The notes: a model not told the origin generated them from the sequence alone. Positions 21,426 to 31,478 are shown, counted from the first letter of the stretch. The stretch: 64,000 nt of DNA from Micromonospora sp. M71_S20 (GCF_003664255.1 NZ_RCCV01000001.1:1674001-1738000); one strand, 5' to 3'. Numbers and translations are program-made.

Positions 21426-22295
21426 CTACTGGGCGGCGGGTGGGACGGCCGGGGCCGACGCGGCGATGGCGGCGAACTGCACGACGGTGAGCGACTCCCC
21501 GCGCGCCCCGGGGTCGACGCCGGCGGCGGTGAGTGCCTCGGCCGCCCGGTCCGCGCCGCCGGCCCAGCCGGCCAGCGCGGCGCGCAGGGTCTTGCGGCGC
21601 TGCGCGAAGGCCGCGTCCACCACGGCGAAGACCCGCTCTCGGGGTACGTCGGCGCGGGGCGGCTCGCGGCGGGCGAAGGCGACCAGCCCGGAGTCGACGT
21701 TCGGCACGGGCCAGAAGACGTTCGGCGGGACCTTCCCGGCGGCGCGGGCCGAGGCGTACCAGGCGAGTTTGACCGACGGCACCCCGTACACCTTGGAGCC
21801 GGGGCCGGCGACGAGCCGGTCGGCGACCTCCTTCTGCACCATCACCAGCCCGTGGCGCAGGCTGGGCAGCTCGGCGAGCAGGTGCAGCACCACCGGCACG
21901 GCCACGTTGTAGGGCAGGTTCGCCACCAGCGCGGTCGGCGGCGGGTCGGCCAGCTCGGCGGCGCGCACGCGCAGCGCGTCGGCGTGGTGCACGCTCAGCC
22001 GCGCGGCGTCGGGCCCGGCGTGCCGGGCGGCGGTGTCGGGCAGCGCGCCGGCCAGTGTCGGGTCGAGTTCCACGGCGTGCACGTGCGCGGCGGCCGGGAG
22101 CAGGGCGAGGGTGAGGGAGCCGAGGCCGGGGCCGACCTCCAGCGCCACGTCGTCCGGGGCCAGCCCGGCGGCGGTGACGATGCGCCGGACGGTGTTCGGG
22201 TCGTGCACGAAGTTCTGGCCGAGCCTCTTGGTGGGGGTGACGCCCAGCCGGGCGGCCAGTTCCCGGATCTCCGCCGGGCCGAGGAGACCGGTCAC
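21426..22295 (-). CDS. rsmA: 16S rRNA (adenine1518-N6/adenine1519-N6)-dimethyltransferase
   Basis: A 289-residue SAM methyltransferase (KsgA) that dimethylates two adenines in helix 45 of 16S rRNA in late 30S assembly. The SAM site [14 protein letters not shown] and the catalytic NLPYNVAVP are both present, as is the N-terminal [12 protein letters not shown]. The GTG start has no ribosome site, but TAGGCT lies 7 nt before it, which fits a leaderless transcript. ispE follows at 10 nt. Confidence 0.96.
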   Translation of the reverse strand: MTGLLGPAEIRELAARLGVTPTKRLGQNFVHDPNTVRRIVTAAGLAPDDVALEVGPGLGSLTLALLPAAAHVHAVELDPTLAGALPDTAARHAGPDAARLSVHHADALRVRAAELADPPPTALVANLPYNVAVPVVLHLLAELPSLRHGLVMVQKEVADRLVAGPGSKVYGVPSVKLAWYASARAAGKVPPNVFWPVPNVDSGLVAFARREPPRADVPRERVFAVVDAAFAQRRKTLRAALAGWAGGADRAAEALTAAGVDPGARGESLTVVQFAAIAASAPAVPPAAQ

Positions 22296-22302
22296 GCCCC
22301 GT

Positions 22303-22308
22303 AGCCTA
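22303..22308 (-). promoter_or_regulatory. Candidate leaderless -10 box for rsmA
   Basis: TAGGCT on the minus strand, 7 nt before the GTG start of rsmA, in the 55-bp gap after tatD. Confidence 0.5.
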
Positions 22309-22350
22309 TGCGGGCCGCTCCCGGGGCGCGCGTGCCAGGGCCCCTCCCGG

Positions 22351-23265
22351 TCACCACGGGCCGAAGACGCGGTCGCCGGTGGCGGAGATCGCGGCGCAGA
22401 GCTCGTCCAGGTCCGTGCCGGTCGTCCCGGCCAGCGACCGTACGGTCAGCGGGATCAGGTACGAGGCGTTCGGCCGGCCCCGGTGCGGCATGGGGGTCAG
22501 GTAGGGCGCGTCGGTCTCTACCAGGATCTGCTCGACCGGGGTGAGCGCGGCGGCCTCCCGCAGCGCGGCGGCGCTGCCGAAGGTGATTGTGCCGGCGAAG
22601 CTGAGCAGGTAGCCCCGGCGGACGCACTCGCGGGCGAAGTCGGCGTCGCCGGAGAAGCAGTGCAGCACCACGGTGTCCGGCGCGCCCTCGTCGTCGAGGA
22701 TCCGCAGCACGTCGGCGTGCGCGTCCCGGTCGTGGACGACCAGGGCCTTGCCGTACCGCTTGGCGATGGCGATGTGCGCCCGGAAGCTCTCCTCCTGGAC
22801 GGCACGTCCCTCCTCGCCGGTGCGGAAGAAGTCCATCCCGGTCTCGCCGATCCCACGCACCCGGTCCCGGGCGGCGAGCGCCTCGATCTCGCGCAGCGCC
22901 TCGTCCAGGTCGGGCAGGCGGGGGGCCTCGTTCGGGTGCAGCGCCACCGTGGCCAGCACGGCCGGGTGGCTGTCGGCGACGTCCGCCCCCCAGCGGGAGG
23001 AGGCGACGTCCACCCCGACCTGCACCAGCCGGTCGACGCCCACCGAGGCGGCGACGGCGACGGCCACGGCGACCGGGTCCCCGACGGGCACGACGCCCGG
23101 GTCCCCGTCCGCCCGCGGCTGCGGGGGCGCGCCGGCCTCGCTGACGGTGATGTCGAGGTGGGTGTGGCTGTCCAGCACGGGGCGGGGCAGCGGCTCGGGC
23201 ACGGGCGGGAACTCCCCGGCCCGGCGGACGGCGCGCTGCTTGCGGGTTTCGGTGGGCTCGCTCAT
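22351..23265 (-). CDS. tatD: TatD-family metal-dependent DNase/hydrolase
   Basis: A 304-residue TIM-barrel metal hydrolase. DSHTHLD near residue 32 opens the barrel; [14 protein letters not shown] and the final ETDAPYLTP hold the metal-binding residues. TatD proteins act as 3'-5' exonucleases on DNA and in D-aminoacyl-type clearance in some lineages. An insert between about residues 45 and 65 (Pro/Gly-rich) lengthens the N-terminal part. In mycobacteria tatD lies between metG and rpfB-ksgA; here rpfB is missing and rsmA follows directly. Confidence 0.93.
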   Translation of the reverse strand: MSEPTETRKQRAVRRAGEFPPVPEPLPRPVLDSHTHLDITVSEAGAPPQPRADGDPGVVPVGDPVAVAVAVAASVGVDRLVQVGVDVASSRWGADVADSHPAVLATVALHPNEAPRLPDLDEALREIEALAARDRVRGIGETGMDFFRTGEEGRAVQEESFRAHIAIAKRYGKALVVHDRDAHADVLRILDDEGAPDTVVLHCFSGDADFARECVRRGYLLSFAGTITFGSAAALREAAALTPVEQILVETDAPYLTPMPHRGRPNASYLIPLTVRSLAGTTGTDLDELCAAISATGDRVFGPW

Positions 23266-23346
23266 CGCGGCCAGCATCACACACCGCCGGTGGCCCGCGT
23301 CGTGGGGACGCCACCGCCTGTTCACCGGGGCGGCACATCGCGCGCC

Positions 23347-23352
23347 TAGCGT
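23347..23352 (+). promoter_or_regulatory. Candidate leaderless -10 box for the 23.4-kb gene
   Basis: TAGCGT, 7 nt before the GTG at 23360; no ribosome site is present. Confidence 0.5.
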
Positions 23353-23359
23353 CGTCGGC

Positions 23360-24592
23360 GTGACCAGCACCCCTCAGGCCGGCGGGAACGGCCCGCGCGT
23401 GATGTACGGGGGCGTGGTGTATCCGGCGGAGGAGATCGCCCGGGGCGCGGCGTACGAACTGTTCAGTGCCGAGGAGGCGCCCGGCTTCGACTGGGCGCCC
23501 CGGCCCGGCGCCCCGCTGCCGTGGCGCAGATTCGTGCACGCCACCGAGGTCACCGTCGTGCATCCCGCCGCCGAGCCGGGCGACGAGGCGGAGTCCCCGC
23601 TGCTGGTGCCGCTGCACCGGGAGCGGGGCTGGGCGTACGTGCAGCAGCTCAGCCAGCAGCCGGCGGCGGCCGGTGACCCGACGCTGGCGGCGGTGCGCGC
23701 CTCGGCGGTGCTGCGGCGGGGCACCCGGATGGTGAAGGTGCTCTCCGCGCGGCAGCTCGCCGGGTATGTGCGCGGGTGGTTCCCGCACGGCTTCTGCTAC
23801 CGGGAGCACGACGTGGCGCACCTGCGTACGCCGGCGGCGACGGCCGTGCTGCGCACCGACGGCACGGACGGTCACGACGGGGCGGACGTGACGTACGCGC
23901 TGCGCTGGCGGGCCGCCGACCCGGCCGACTACGACGTGCCGGTCGGCGGGGCGCACCGGGGGCTGACGGGGCTGGCGCCCCGGGACCGGCTGGGCGGGGC
24001 GGTGCTCGGCACGGGTTTCGTGCCCAGCAGCGCCCAACTCGTCCCGGAGTTCGTCACCCGGGACTTCGCGGACCTGCCGATGCCGGCGAACGCCACCCTG
24101 CTCGCCTACCCGTCCGACGGCACGGAGGTGGTGCTCTACGGCTACCAGGCCGAGCAGCGCGGCTGGCTGCGGATGGTCGGCCCGCAGTGGCGGCACCTGC
24201 TGGCGGCGGTACCGGGGCTCTCCCCCGACCAGGAGTACGTGCCGACCGGCGAGGCGCCCCGCTCCACCCGACTGGTCGGCGGCTACGCCGGCGGCGAGTA
24301 CGAGGCGGTGGCCGACCTGCCGGGCGGGTTCCGGGTGCTGGCTATGACCCGGGCCGCCCGGTACCCGGTGGAGTCGGCGGCCCGCCGGCTGCGGCTGGCC
24401 GACTGGCGGGACGTGCCCTGCCTGGTGCTGCGGGAGGAGTCCGGGTGGCTGCGCCTGCGCCTGCGTCGGCCCGGTCCGGACGCGGTGGCGGAGACCGGGG
24501 CGCAGTGCCAGGAGCGGGGCGTCTACGAGACGTGGGCGCCCGCGGCCGAGGTCACCGACGACCGGGTGGTGGACCTGCCGTACGCGCTCTGA
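23360..24592 (+). CDS. Hypothetical 410-residue protein
   Basis: Not recognised. No signal peptide or membrane helix; average composition of a soluble globular protein, rich in Trp, Tyr and Arg (for example VRGWFPHGFCYREHD and ALRWRAADPADYDVP). The middle and C-terminal parts look like repeated beta units, with YPSDGTEVVLYGYQAEQRGW and LREESGWLRLRLRRP. The GTG start is supported by a TAGCGT box 7 nt upstream; an ATG 42 nt downstream is possible. It stands divergent from tatD and, with the hydrolase behind it, interrupts the conserved metG-tatD order. Confidence 0.75.
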   Translation: MTSTPQAGGNGPRVMYGGVVYPAEEIARGAAYELFSAEEAPGFDWAPRPGAPLPWRRFVHATEVTVVHPAAEPGDEAESPLLVPLHRERGWAYVQQLSQQPAAAGDPTLAAVRASAVLRRGTRMVKVLSARQLAGYVRGWFPHGFCYREHDVAHLRTPAATAVLRTDGTDGHDGADVTYALRWRAADPADYDVPVGGAHRGLTGLAPRDRLGGAVLGTGFVPSSAQLVPEFVTRDFADLPMPANATLLAYPSDGTEVVLYGYQAEQRGWLRMVGPQWRHLLAAVPGLSPDQEYVPTGEAPRSTRLVGGYAGGEYEAVADLPGGFRVLAMTRAARYPVESAARRLRLADWRDVPCLVLREESGWLRLRLRRPGPDAVAETGAQCQERGVYETWAPAAEVTDDRVVDLPYAL

Positions 24593-24679
24593 GCAGGGCC
24601 GGCGCCCGCCTCCGGCGGCATAACCGGGGGCGGGGTGGGAAAGCGCGGCGTCCGACCGTCACGTGACCAGGAGACGCGC

Positions 24680-25531
24680 ATGCCTTTCATCACCGTGGGG
24701 ACGGAGAACTCCGCCCCCGTCGACCTGTACTACGAGGACCACGGCTCCGGTCAGCCGATCGTGCTGATCCACGGCTTCCCGTTCAACGGGGCGACCTGGG
24801 AGAAGCAGGTCGGACCGCTGCTGGCCGCCGGTTACCGGACGATCACGTACGACCGCCGGGGGTTCGGCAACTCCGCCCAGCCGGCGACCGGGTACGACTA
24901 CGACACGTTCGCCGCCGACCTCGACGTGCTGATGACCGAGCTGGACCTGCGGAACGCGATCCTGGTCGGCCACTCGATGGGCACCGGCGAGGTGACCCGC
25001 TACCTGGGCGTGTACGGCTCGCAGCGGGTCGACCGGGCGGTGCTGCTGGCCCCGCTCGCGCCGTTCCTGCTGAAGACCTCGGACAACCCGGAGGGCGTCG
25101 ACAAGAGCCTCTTCCAGGGCTTCCAGCAGGCCATCATCGACGACCGGTTCGCCTACCTGACCACCTTCTGCGAGGCGTTCTTCAACTACCAGGAGAACAA
25201 GGGCAAGCTGGTCAGCGAGGAGGCGTTCCGGGCGCACTGGGAGATCGGCGCCCGGGCCTCGGCGAAGGGCACCCACGACAGCGTGGACGCCTGGCAGACC
25301 GACTTCCGGGGCGACGTGTCCCGCATCGACGTGCCGGTGCTGATCGTGCAGGGCGACGCCGACGCGGTGCTGCCGTACCCGGCAACCGGTCAGCGACTGC
25401 ACCCGATGCTGCCCGGCAGCCAGCTGGTCACCCTGAAGGGCGCGCCGCACGGCACCCCGTGGACGAACGCGGCCGAGGTGAACCGCAGCATCATGGACTT
25501 CATCGGGGCACCGGCGATGGCCCGGGCCTGA
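24680..25531 (+). CDS. Alpha/beta hydrolase, non-haem chloroperoxidase type
   Basis: A 283-residue alpha/beta hydrolase. The nucleophile elbow GHSMG (Ser about 111), the oxyanion region HGFPFNGATWE, TYDRRGFGNS and a C-terminal GAPHGTPW (catalytic His) mark the cofactor-free haloperoxidase/esterase group. It may hydrolyse esters or perhydrolyse short acids; substrate is unknown. AGGAG precedes the ATG. It follows the hypothetical gene by 87 bp and ends at a terminator facing metG. Confidence 0.9.
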   Translation: MPFITVGTENSAPVDLYYEDHGSGQPIVLIHGFPFNGATWEKQVGPLLAAGYRTITYDRRGFGNSAQPATGYDYDTFAADLDVLMTELDLRNAILVGHSMGTGEVTRYLGVYGSQRVDRAVLLAPLAPFLLKTSDNPEGVDKSLFQGFQQAIIDDRFAYLTTFCEAFFNYQENKGKLVSEEAFRAHWEIGARASAKGTHDSVDAWQTDFRGDVSRIDVPVLIVQGDADAVLPYPATGQRLHPMLPGSQLVTLKGAPHGTPWTNAAEVNRSIMDFIGAPAMARA

Positions 25532-25578
25532 CGCGCCTCCGGCACCAGACCGGTCGGGACAGCCGGCACCGCGACGGC

Positions 25579-25612
25579 GACGGGCGCGGCCCCTCCGGGG
25601 GTCGCGCCCGTC
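25579..25612. terminator. Bidirectional hairpin between hydrolase and metG
   Basis: A 15-bp stem: 25579-25593 (GACGGGCGCGGCCCC) pairs with 25598-25612 with one G-T pair and a 4-nt loop. It lies between convergent genes. Confidence 0.85.
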
Positions 25613-25628
25613 GGCACGTGGGCGGCCG

Positions 25629-27431
25629 TCAGTCGGCCAGGCGGGCGAGTTCCTCGTCGACGATCGACGGGTCGAGCTTTCGGAAGACCGGCTTCGGCGC
25701 GGCCAGCGGCCGACCGGCCTCCAGCGGCACGGACTCCCAGCGCGCCCCGACGGTGTAGTCGCCGGTCAGCACCGGGTACGCGGGCCCGCCGTCGAGGTCC
25801 TCGACCTCCTCGATGACCGGCATCGGGGCGTGTACGCCGGTGCCGCCGAGCAGCTCGTGCACCTTCTGCGCGGAGTGCGGCAGGAACGGGGTGAGCAGCG
25901 TGTTGGCGTCGCTGACCACCTGGAGTGCGACGTGCAGGACAGTGCCCATCCGCGGCTTGTCGTCCTCGCCCTTGAGCTTCCACGGCGCCTGCTCGGAGAG
26001 GTACCGGTTGGCCTCGGCGACCACCCTCATCGCCTCGCCGATGGCCTGCTTCTGGCGGTGCCGGGCGATCAGGTCGCCGACGGTGCCGAAGCCGGCCCGG
26101 GCGACCGCGAGCAGCGCCTCGTCGGCCTCGGTGAGGCCGGCCGGGTCGACGGGCGGGATCGCGCCGAAGTTCTTGGCCGCCATGGAGACGGACCGGTTGA
26201 CCAGGTTGCCCCAGCCGGCGACCAGCTCGTCGTTGTTGCGGCGGAGGAACTCGGCCCAGGTGAAGTCGGTGTCGTTGCTCTCCGGGCCGGCGGCGGCGAT
26301 GAAGTAGCGCAGCGCGTCGGCGTCGTAGCGCTCCAGGAAGTCCCGGACGTAGATGACGACCCGGCGGGAGGAGGAGAACTTCTTCCCCTCCATGGTCAGG
26401 TATTCGCTGGAGACCACCTCGGTGGGCAGGTTGAGCCGGCCCAGGCTGCCCGGCTCGCCGTCCCGGCTCCCCTCGCCGGAGTAGCCGGAGAGCAGCGCCG
26501 GCCAGATCACCGAGTGGAAGACGATGTTGTCCTTGCCCATGAAGTAGTAACCGCGGGCGTCCTTGCCCTCGGCGTCGGCGGACCACCACCTGCGCCACGC
26601 CTCGGGGTCGCCGGAGCGGCGGGCCCACTCGATCGAGGCGGAGAGGTAGCCGATCACCGCGTCGAACCAGACGTAGATGCGCTTGTCGGGGCGGTCCCGC
26701 CAGCCGTCGAGCGGGATCGGCACGCCCCACTCCAGGTCGCGGGTGATGGCCCGGGGCTGGAGGTCGTCGAGCAGGTTCTTCGAGAAGCGCAGCACGTTGG
26801 GCCGCCAGCCCTCGCGGGTGTCGAGCCACTGCCGCAGCACGTCGGCGAGGGCGGGCAGGTCGAGGAAGAAGTGCTCGGTCTCGACGAACTTCGGGGTCTC
26901 CCCGTTGATCCGCGACTTCGGGTCGATCAGGTCGATCGGGTCGAGCTGGTTGCCGCAGTTGTCGCACTGGTCGCCGCGCGCGCTGTCGTAGCCGCAGATC
27001 GGGCAGGTGCCCTCGATGTAGCGGTCCGGCAGCGTCCGGCCGGTGGACGGGGAGATCGCCCCCATCGTGGTCTTCGGGACGATGTAGCCGTTGCGGTGCA
27101 TCCCCTCGAACAGCTCCTGCACCACCGCGTAGTGGTTGCGGGTGGTGGTGCGGGTGAACAGGTCGTAGGAGAGCCCGAGGCCGTGCAGGTCCTCCACGAT
27201 CACCCGGTTGTAGCGGTCGGCCAGCTCGCGCGGGGTGACCCCGTCGGCGTCCGCCTGCACCTGGATGGGGGTGCCGTGCTCGTCGGTGCCCGACACCATG
27301 AGCACGTCGTGCCCGGCCATCCGCATGTACCGGCTGAAGACGTCGGAGGGAACGCCGAAACCGGAGACGTGGCCGATGTGGCGCGGGCCGTTGGCGTACG
27401 GCCAGGCGACCGCCGCGAGAACGTGACTCAT
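25629..27431 (-). CDS. metG: Methionyl-tRNA synthetase
   Basis: A 600-residue class Ia synthetase that charges elongator and initiator tRNA-Met. The HIGH motif is HIGH at residues 18-21 ([12 protein letters not shown]). The zinc knots are [18 protein letters not shown]. The KMSKS loop is changed to KFSSS ([12 protein letters not shown]), a variant known in some lineages. The anticodon-binding helical domain follows; there is no C-terminal dimer domain. The ATG has no ribosome site but TAGGCT lies 8 nt upstream, so it is probably leaderless. Confidence 0.96.
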   Translation of the reverse strand: MSHVLAAVAWPYANGPRHIGHVSGFGVPSDVFSRYMRMAGHDVLMVSGTDEHGTPIQVQADADGVTPRELADRYNRVIVEDLHGLGLSYDLFTRTTTRNHYAVVQELFEGMHRNGYIVPKTTMGAISPSTGRTLPDRYIEGTCPICGYDSARGDQCDNCGNQLDPIDLIDPKSRINGETPKFVETEHFFLDLPALADVLRQWLDTREGWRPNVLRFSKNLLDDLQPRAITRDLEWGVPIPLDGWRDRPDKRIYVWFDAVIGYLSASIEWARRSGDPEAWRRWWSADAEGKDARGYYFMGKDNIVFHSVIWPALLSGYSGEGSRDGEPGSLGRLNLPTEVVSSEYLTMEGKKFSSSRRVVIYVRDFLERYDADALRYFIAAAGPESNDTDFTWAEFLRRNNDELVAGWGNLVNRSVSMAAKNFGAIPPVDPAGLTEADEALLAVARAGFGTVGDLIARHRQKQAIGEAMRVVAEANRYLSEQAPWKLKGEDDKPRMGTVLHVALQVVSDANTLLTPFLPHSAQKVHELLGGTGVHAPMPVIEEVEDLDGGPAYPVLTGDYTVGARWESVPLEAGRPLAAPKPVFRKLDPSIVDEELARLAD

Positions 27432-27439
27432 GACCAGCA

Positions 27440-27445
27440 AGCCTA
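27440..27445 (-). promoter_or_regulatory. Candidate leaderless -10 box for metG
   Basis: TAGGCT on the minus strand, 8 nt before the metG ATG. Confidence 0.5.
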
Positions 27446-27580
27446 GTGACCCGCTCGCGGTGACCGCGAACCAATAGGGCCCCCGGGTCGGCGGCCCGGC
27501 CGGACCGGGTCCGCCGTTTGCCCGATTTGTCGCCGACACGCGGCCTGAGCTGCCGGCCGAGGTCCCGGTCGCGGGGTGCA

Positions 27581-28621
27581 ATGAACGCCGTGACTGGCAG
27601 ACGAGCGGCCCGGGATCATGACGACCGTCCCTCCGGCCCGACGGACGGCGGCGCGGGGAGGGCGCCGCGCGGCACCCGCGCGCCGCACCCCCGGGTGGTG
27701 CCGGCCGCCGCGCCGCCGGAGTCGCCGCCGGAACCGCCCGCCGAGGCCGCCGGGCCGGTGGCGGCCCCGCCGTCCCCCGCGCCCGCCGTCGAGGTGGAGC
27801 CCACTACCGGGGCGCCGGTCGACGCCCTGCCGCGCCGGGTCCCCGTCCGGCAGCCGAACCGCTGGCCCCGTCGGGGCCGCTCCCCCGCCGGCACGCCCGA
27901 CCCAGACGACGCCGGGCGTACGCGGGACGGCGGCGGTACGCCGGACGGCCGGGTCACGCCCGACGGCGAGGGCGGCGGGGGTGCGCCCGACGGTGGCGAC
28001 GGCGCGTACTGGCCGCCGATCGAGCTGGTGCACTGGGACGGCACGCCGATCCGGGAGGAGCCGCCGCACGAGCGGCAGCGGTCGGCCCGGGACGACGCGG
28101 CGCGGCGGCGGGCCCAACGCACCCCGCGCCCGCCCGATCCGCTGCCGGGGCTGGCCGCGCTGCTGGCGCTGAGCCTGGTGGCGGCGTTCTTCGCCTGGGT
28201 CAGCGCGGGCCCGTTCTGGCTGGCGGTGGGGCACGCCACCCGGGGCACGGTGGTGATCGCCGACTGCACCGGAGGCGGCCTCACGCAGCGCTGCCGGGGC
28301 AACTTCGCCCCCGCCGACGAGACGTGGACCGCGTACGGCGTTCGGGTGAGCGGGGTGGCCGCCGAGCGCACCGCGACCGGCACGACGCTGTCGGCCCGGA
28401 TGACCGGCCCGGACGGCGGCACCGCGTACGCGGACACCGGCCCGGCCGCGCACCTGCGCTGGCTGCTCGGCCTGCTGGTGGTGCTGGGCTGCGCCGCCGG
28501 GATCGCCCGGTGGACGGGCTCGACCCGGCTGGCCGACCCCCGCGCCCGCCGCTGGGCGGTCGCCGGCGCGCTGGCCGGCCCGCTGGTGATCACCGCCGGC
28601 TTCCTCGTCGCCGCCTGGTGA
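27581..28621 (+). CDS. Hypothetical membrane protein with long disordered N-terminus
   Basis: A 346-residue protein. Residues 1-190 are Pro/Gly/Arg-rich and probably disordered ([20 protein letters not shown] and similar). A hydrophobic segment near 195-225 ([20 protein letters not shown]) is followed by an outside loop with two cysteines ([17 protein letters not shown]) and two more helices close to the C-terminus. A disulfide in the loop is likely. Function not recognised. Divergent from metG. A GTG at 27590 is an alternative start. Confidence 0.75.
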   Translation: MNAVTGRRAARDHDDRPSGPTDGGAGRAPRGTRAPHPRVVPAAAPPESPPEPPAEAAGPVAAPPSPAPAVEVEPTTGAPVDALPRRVPVRQPNRWPRRGRSPAGTPDPDDAGRTRDGGGTPDGRVTPDGEGGGGAPDGGDGAYWPPIELVHWDGTPIREEPPHERQRSARDDAARRRAQRTPRPPDPLPGLAALLALSLVAAFFAWVSAGPFWLAVGHATRGTVVIADCTGGGLTQRCRGNFAPADETWTAYGVRVSGVAAERTATGTTLSARMTGPDGGTAYADTGPAAHLRWLLGLLVVLGCAAGIARWTGSTRLADPRARRWAVAGALAGPLVITAGFLVAAW

Positions 28622-28632
28622 GACCCACGGGC

Positions 28633-28760
28633 GCTGTCGGGCGCCCGGCCGGGCCGCCGTCGGGCGCCTGGCCACGCCGCTGGGGGTGCCCCAGGCCTCG
28701 GGGCGTGCCCGGCCAGGCCGTCGGGTGCCCGGCCTGGCCGCTGGGGGTGCCCGGCCAGGC
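28633..28760. repeat. Imperfect GC-rich tandem repeat, about six units of 20-23 bp
   Basis: Units resemble GTCGGGYGCCCGGCCAGGCC: copies begin near 28635, 28656, 28679, 28699, 28720 and 28739. Each contains a short GGCC palindrome. It fills the space between two convergent genes and may act as a transcription-ending region. Confidence 0.65.
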
Positions 28761-28782
28761 CGCGTCGATTCCCGCTCGGGGG

Positions 28783-29631
28783 TCAGGCGTGCACGACGGC
28801 GTAGACGTCGCGGCGGCGCAGGGCGTACTCCGTGGCGACCTCGGTGATCGCGTCCCGGCGGGACAGCCCGGCGGCCTCGCGGGCGGCGACGGCGGCCCGC
28901 AGCGTGTCGTCGTCGGGCCGCTCGGGGGTCGACTCGGGCGCGCCGGCCACGACGAGGGTGATCTCGCCGCGCGGCTCCCCCTCGGCCGCCCAGTCGGCCA
29001 GTTCGCCGAGCGGGCGGCGGACGATCTCCTCGTACGTCTTGGTCAGCTCGCGGCAGAGCGCGGCGGGCCGGTCGGCGCCGAACGCGGCGGCCAGGTCGGC
29101 GAGCGCGGCGGCGATCCGGTGCGGCGCCTCGAAGAAGACCAGCGTCCGCTCCTCGGCGGCGAGGGCCCGCAGGCGGGAGCGGCGGGCGCCGCCGGTGCGC
29201 GGCAGGAAGCCCTCGAAGCAGAACCGGTCGCAGGGCAGGCCGGACAGGGCCAGGGCGGTGGTGACCGCGCTCGGGCCGGGCGCGGCGGTGACCGGCACGC
29301 CGGCGTCCAGGGCGGCGGTGACCAGCCGGTAGCCCGGGTCGGAGACGCTCGGCATGCCGCCGTCGGTGACCAGGGCGACCAGGTAGCCGGCGGTCAGCAC
29401 GTCGACCAGCTCGGGGGTGCGCCGCTCCTCGTTGCCCTCGAAGTAGGAGACGATCCGGCCGCCGACGGTGACGTCGAGGTCCCGGGCCAGCCGGGTGAGC
29501 CGGCGGGTGTCCTCGGCGGCCACCACGTCCGCGGCGGCGAGCACCTCGCGGAACCGGGCGGAGGCGTCGGCGGGGTTGCCGAGCGGCGCGCCGAGCAGGA
29601 CCAGGCGCCCGGTTTCGGACTTTTCACCCAC
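28783..29631 (-). CDS. rsmI: 16S rRNA (cytidine1402-2'-O)-methyltransferase
   Basis: A 282-residue tetrapyrrole-methylase-fold enzyme that 2'-O-methylates C1402 of 16S rRNA. LVLLGAPLGNPADASAR opens the fold, followed by AAEDTRR, SYFEGNE, LVTDGGMPSVSDPGY and APGPSAVTTALALSG. The GTG start is preceded by AGGAG 9 nt upstream. It stands head to head with the protein mannosyltransferase gene, the same pairing as Rv1003/Rv1002c of M. tuberculosis. Confidence 0.95.
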   Translation of the reverse strand: MGEKSETGRLVLLGAPLGNPADASARFREVLAAADVVAAEDTRRLTRLARDLDVTVGGRIVSYFEGNEERRTPELVDVLTAGYLVALVTDGGMPSVSDPGYRLVTAALDAGVPVTAAPGPSAVTTALALSGLPCDRFCFEGFLPRTGGARRSRLRALAAEERTLVFFEAPHRIAAALADLAAAFGADRPAALCRELTKTYEEIVRRPLGELADWAAEGEPRGEITLVVAGAPESTPERPDDDTLRAAVAAREAAGLSRRDAITEVATEYALRRRDVYAVVHA

Positions 29632-29703
29632 GGGATGCAACTCCTTCGTCGACGGCTTGCCCGGTATCGGAGACGACGGGCGCCACCGGGCACCTTCGCA
29701 GCC

Positions 29704-29709
29704 TACGAT
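29704..29709 (+). promoter_or_regulatory. Candidate leaderless -10 box for the mannosyltransferase
   Basis: TACGAT, 6 nt before the GTG at 29716. Confidence 0.5.
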
Positions 29710-29715
29710 CGCCGG

Positions 29716-31431
29716 GTGACGAGTGCGTCGACAGCACAGAGCGCGGACCAGGCGGGGCAGGACCTCACGGACGGGAGCCCGCCGGAGGGTGCGTCCCCGG
29801 CTGCCGGCGGGATCCCCGGCGTGGTCCGGCGGCGGCTGGCCACCGTCGAGGCCCGGCTGGACGGGCGCTCCTGGCTCGCCACGGGCGTGATCGTCGCCAT
29901 CGCGGCGATCCTGCGCTTCGTCGGCCTGAGCCACCCGCCGGGCAAGATCTTCGACGAGACCTACTACGCCCGGGACGCCTGGGGGCTGGTCGACAAGGGC
30001 GTCGAGTGGAACTACAAGGACGGCGGCCCCTCGTACGTGGTCCACCCGCCGCTGGGCAAGTGGCTGATCGGGCTCGGCGAGTGGGCCTTCGGCTACTCCG
30101 ACACCGAGCACGGCATCTCCGTGCCGGGGCACCTGACGACGACCGCGCCGGAGTTCGGCTGGCGGTTCGCGGCGGCGGTCGTCGGCACCCTGTCGGTGCT
30201 GCTGCTGGTCCGCATCGGCCGGCGGATGTTCCACTCGACCGCGCTGGGCTGCGCCGCCGGCCTGCTGCTCGCGCTGGACGGCTTCCACCTGGTGCTGTCC
30301 CGCACCGCGCTGCTCGACATCTTCCTGCTGTTCTTCGTGCTGGCCACCTTCGGCGCCCTGGTGCTCGACCGGGACGCCCGGCGCCGCCGGTGGGCCCGGG
30401 CGCTGGAGTCGGGCCTGGACCCGGGCCGGCCCGGGCGGGCCGGGCGGCCGGCGGGCGGCTGGCGGAACTGGCCGTGGTGGCGGCTCGCCGCCGGGGTCCT
30501 GTTCGGGTGCGCGTGCGCGGTCAAGTGGAGCGCGCTCTACTTTCTGCCCGTCTTCGCGCTGCTGGTGGTCCTGTGGGAGGTCGGGGTCCGCCGCTCCGCC
30601 GGCGTACGCCGGCCGTGGCGGGACACCCTCCTCGACGAGGTGCCGTGGCTGGTGCTGGCCGGGGTGCTGATCGTGGTCACCTACGTCGGCACCTGGTCCG
30701 GTTGGCTGCTCGGCGACGAGGGCTACTACCGGCTCGCCGAGCGCTACCCGAACGCCCCGCTGAGCGACACCCCGGTGTTCGGCGCGTTGAACAACCTGAT
30801 CGAGTACCACAAGGCCGCGTACGGCTTCCACACCGGACTCGACGATCCGCACAAGTACCAGTCGTGGCCGTGGCAGTGGCTGCTGCTGGGCCGGCCGGTC
30901 GCCTTCTACTGGTCCGGCAACGGGTCCTGCGGGGCGCCGAGCTGCGCCTCGGAGATCCTGCTGCTCGGCACCCCCCTGCTCTGGTGGTCGTTCCTGCCCG
31001 CCCTGGCGGCGCTGGCCTGGCTGGGCCTGGCCCGGCGGGACTGGCGGGCGGGGGCGATCCTGCTCGTCGTGGCGGCCGGCCTGCTGCCCTGGTTCTGGTT
31101 CGCGCTCGACGGCCGGACGATGTTCTCCTTCTACACCGCGCCGGTCCTGCCGTTCCTGGTGCTGGCGGTGGTCTACGTGCTCGGCGCGATCATCACGCCG
31201 GCCGGTCCACCGGGCACCGTCGCCGCGCAGCCGGGCGGCGCCGGGACTGTTGCCGAGGGCCGGGAGTCGGACGAGGCACGGGACCGCAGGCTGGTGGGCG
31301 GGGTGATCGCCGGGGCGTACGTCATGCTGGTCGCCCTCTGCTTCGCGTACTTCTATCCGATCTTCGTCGGGAAGCTGCTGCCGTACGCCGAGTGGTCGGC
31401 GCGGATGTGGCTGGACGGCCGCTGGATCTGA
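29716..31431 (+). CDS. pmt: Dolichyl-phosphate-mannose-type protein O-mannosyltransferase (GT39)
   Basis: A 571-residue polytopic membrane enzyme that moves mannose from polyprenyl-phosphate-mannose to Ser/Thr of secreted proteins. After a 50-residue cytoplasmic tail and the first helix comes the catalytic Asp80-Glu81 in FDETYYARD; VHPPLGKWLI follows in the first outer loop. About ten helices are visible, plus LDGFHLVLSRTALLDIFL. Actinobacterial Pmt couples glycosylation with Sec export. The GTG start lies 6 nt behind TACGAT, with no ribosome site. Confidence 0.93.
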   Translation: MTSASTAQSADQAGQDLTDGSPPEGASPAAGGIPGVVRRRLATVEARLDGRSWLATGVIVAIAAILRFVGLSHPPGKIFDETYYARDAWGLVDKGVEWNYKDGGPSYVVHPPLGKWLIGLGEWAFGYSDTEHGISVPGHLTTTAPEFGWRFAAAVVGTLSVLLLVRIGRRMFHSTALGCAAGLLLALDGFHLVLSRTALLDIFLLFFVLATFGALVLDRDARRRRWARALESGLDPGRPGRAGRPAGGWRNWPWWRLAAGVLFGCACAVKWSALYFLPVFALLVVLWEVGVRRSAGVRRPWRDTLLDEVPWLVLAGVLIVVTYVGTWSGWLLGDEGYYRLAERYPNAPLSDTPVFGALNNLIEYHKAAYGFHTGLDDPHKYQSWPWQWLLLGRPVAFYWSGNGSCGAPSCASEILLLGTPLLWWSFLPALAALAWLGLARRDWRAGAILLVVAAGLLPWFWFALDGRTMFSFYTAPVLPFLVLAVVYVLGAIITPAGPPGTVAAQPGGAGTVAEGRESDEARDRRLVGGVIAGAYVMLVALCFAYFYPIFVGKLLPYAEWSARMWLDGRWI

Positions 31432-31442
31432 CGGACGGCACG

Positions 31443-31478
31443 GCACCCGCCGCGCGCCCCGGGCGGCGCGGCGGGTGC
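31443..31478 (+). terminator. First of three stacked hairpins after pmt
   Basis: GCACCCGCCGCGC (31443-31455) pairs perfectly with 31466-31478; the loop is 10 nt. Confidence 0.8.

Noticed and set aside
28324..29715. Long N-terminal extension of the mannosyltransferase
   Set aside because: The frame is open by GC bias only; it overlaps rsmI and the repeat array, and the GTG at 29716 has a fitting -10 box.
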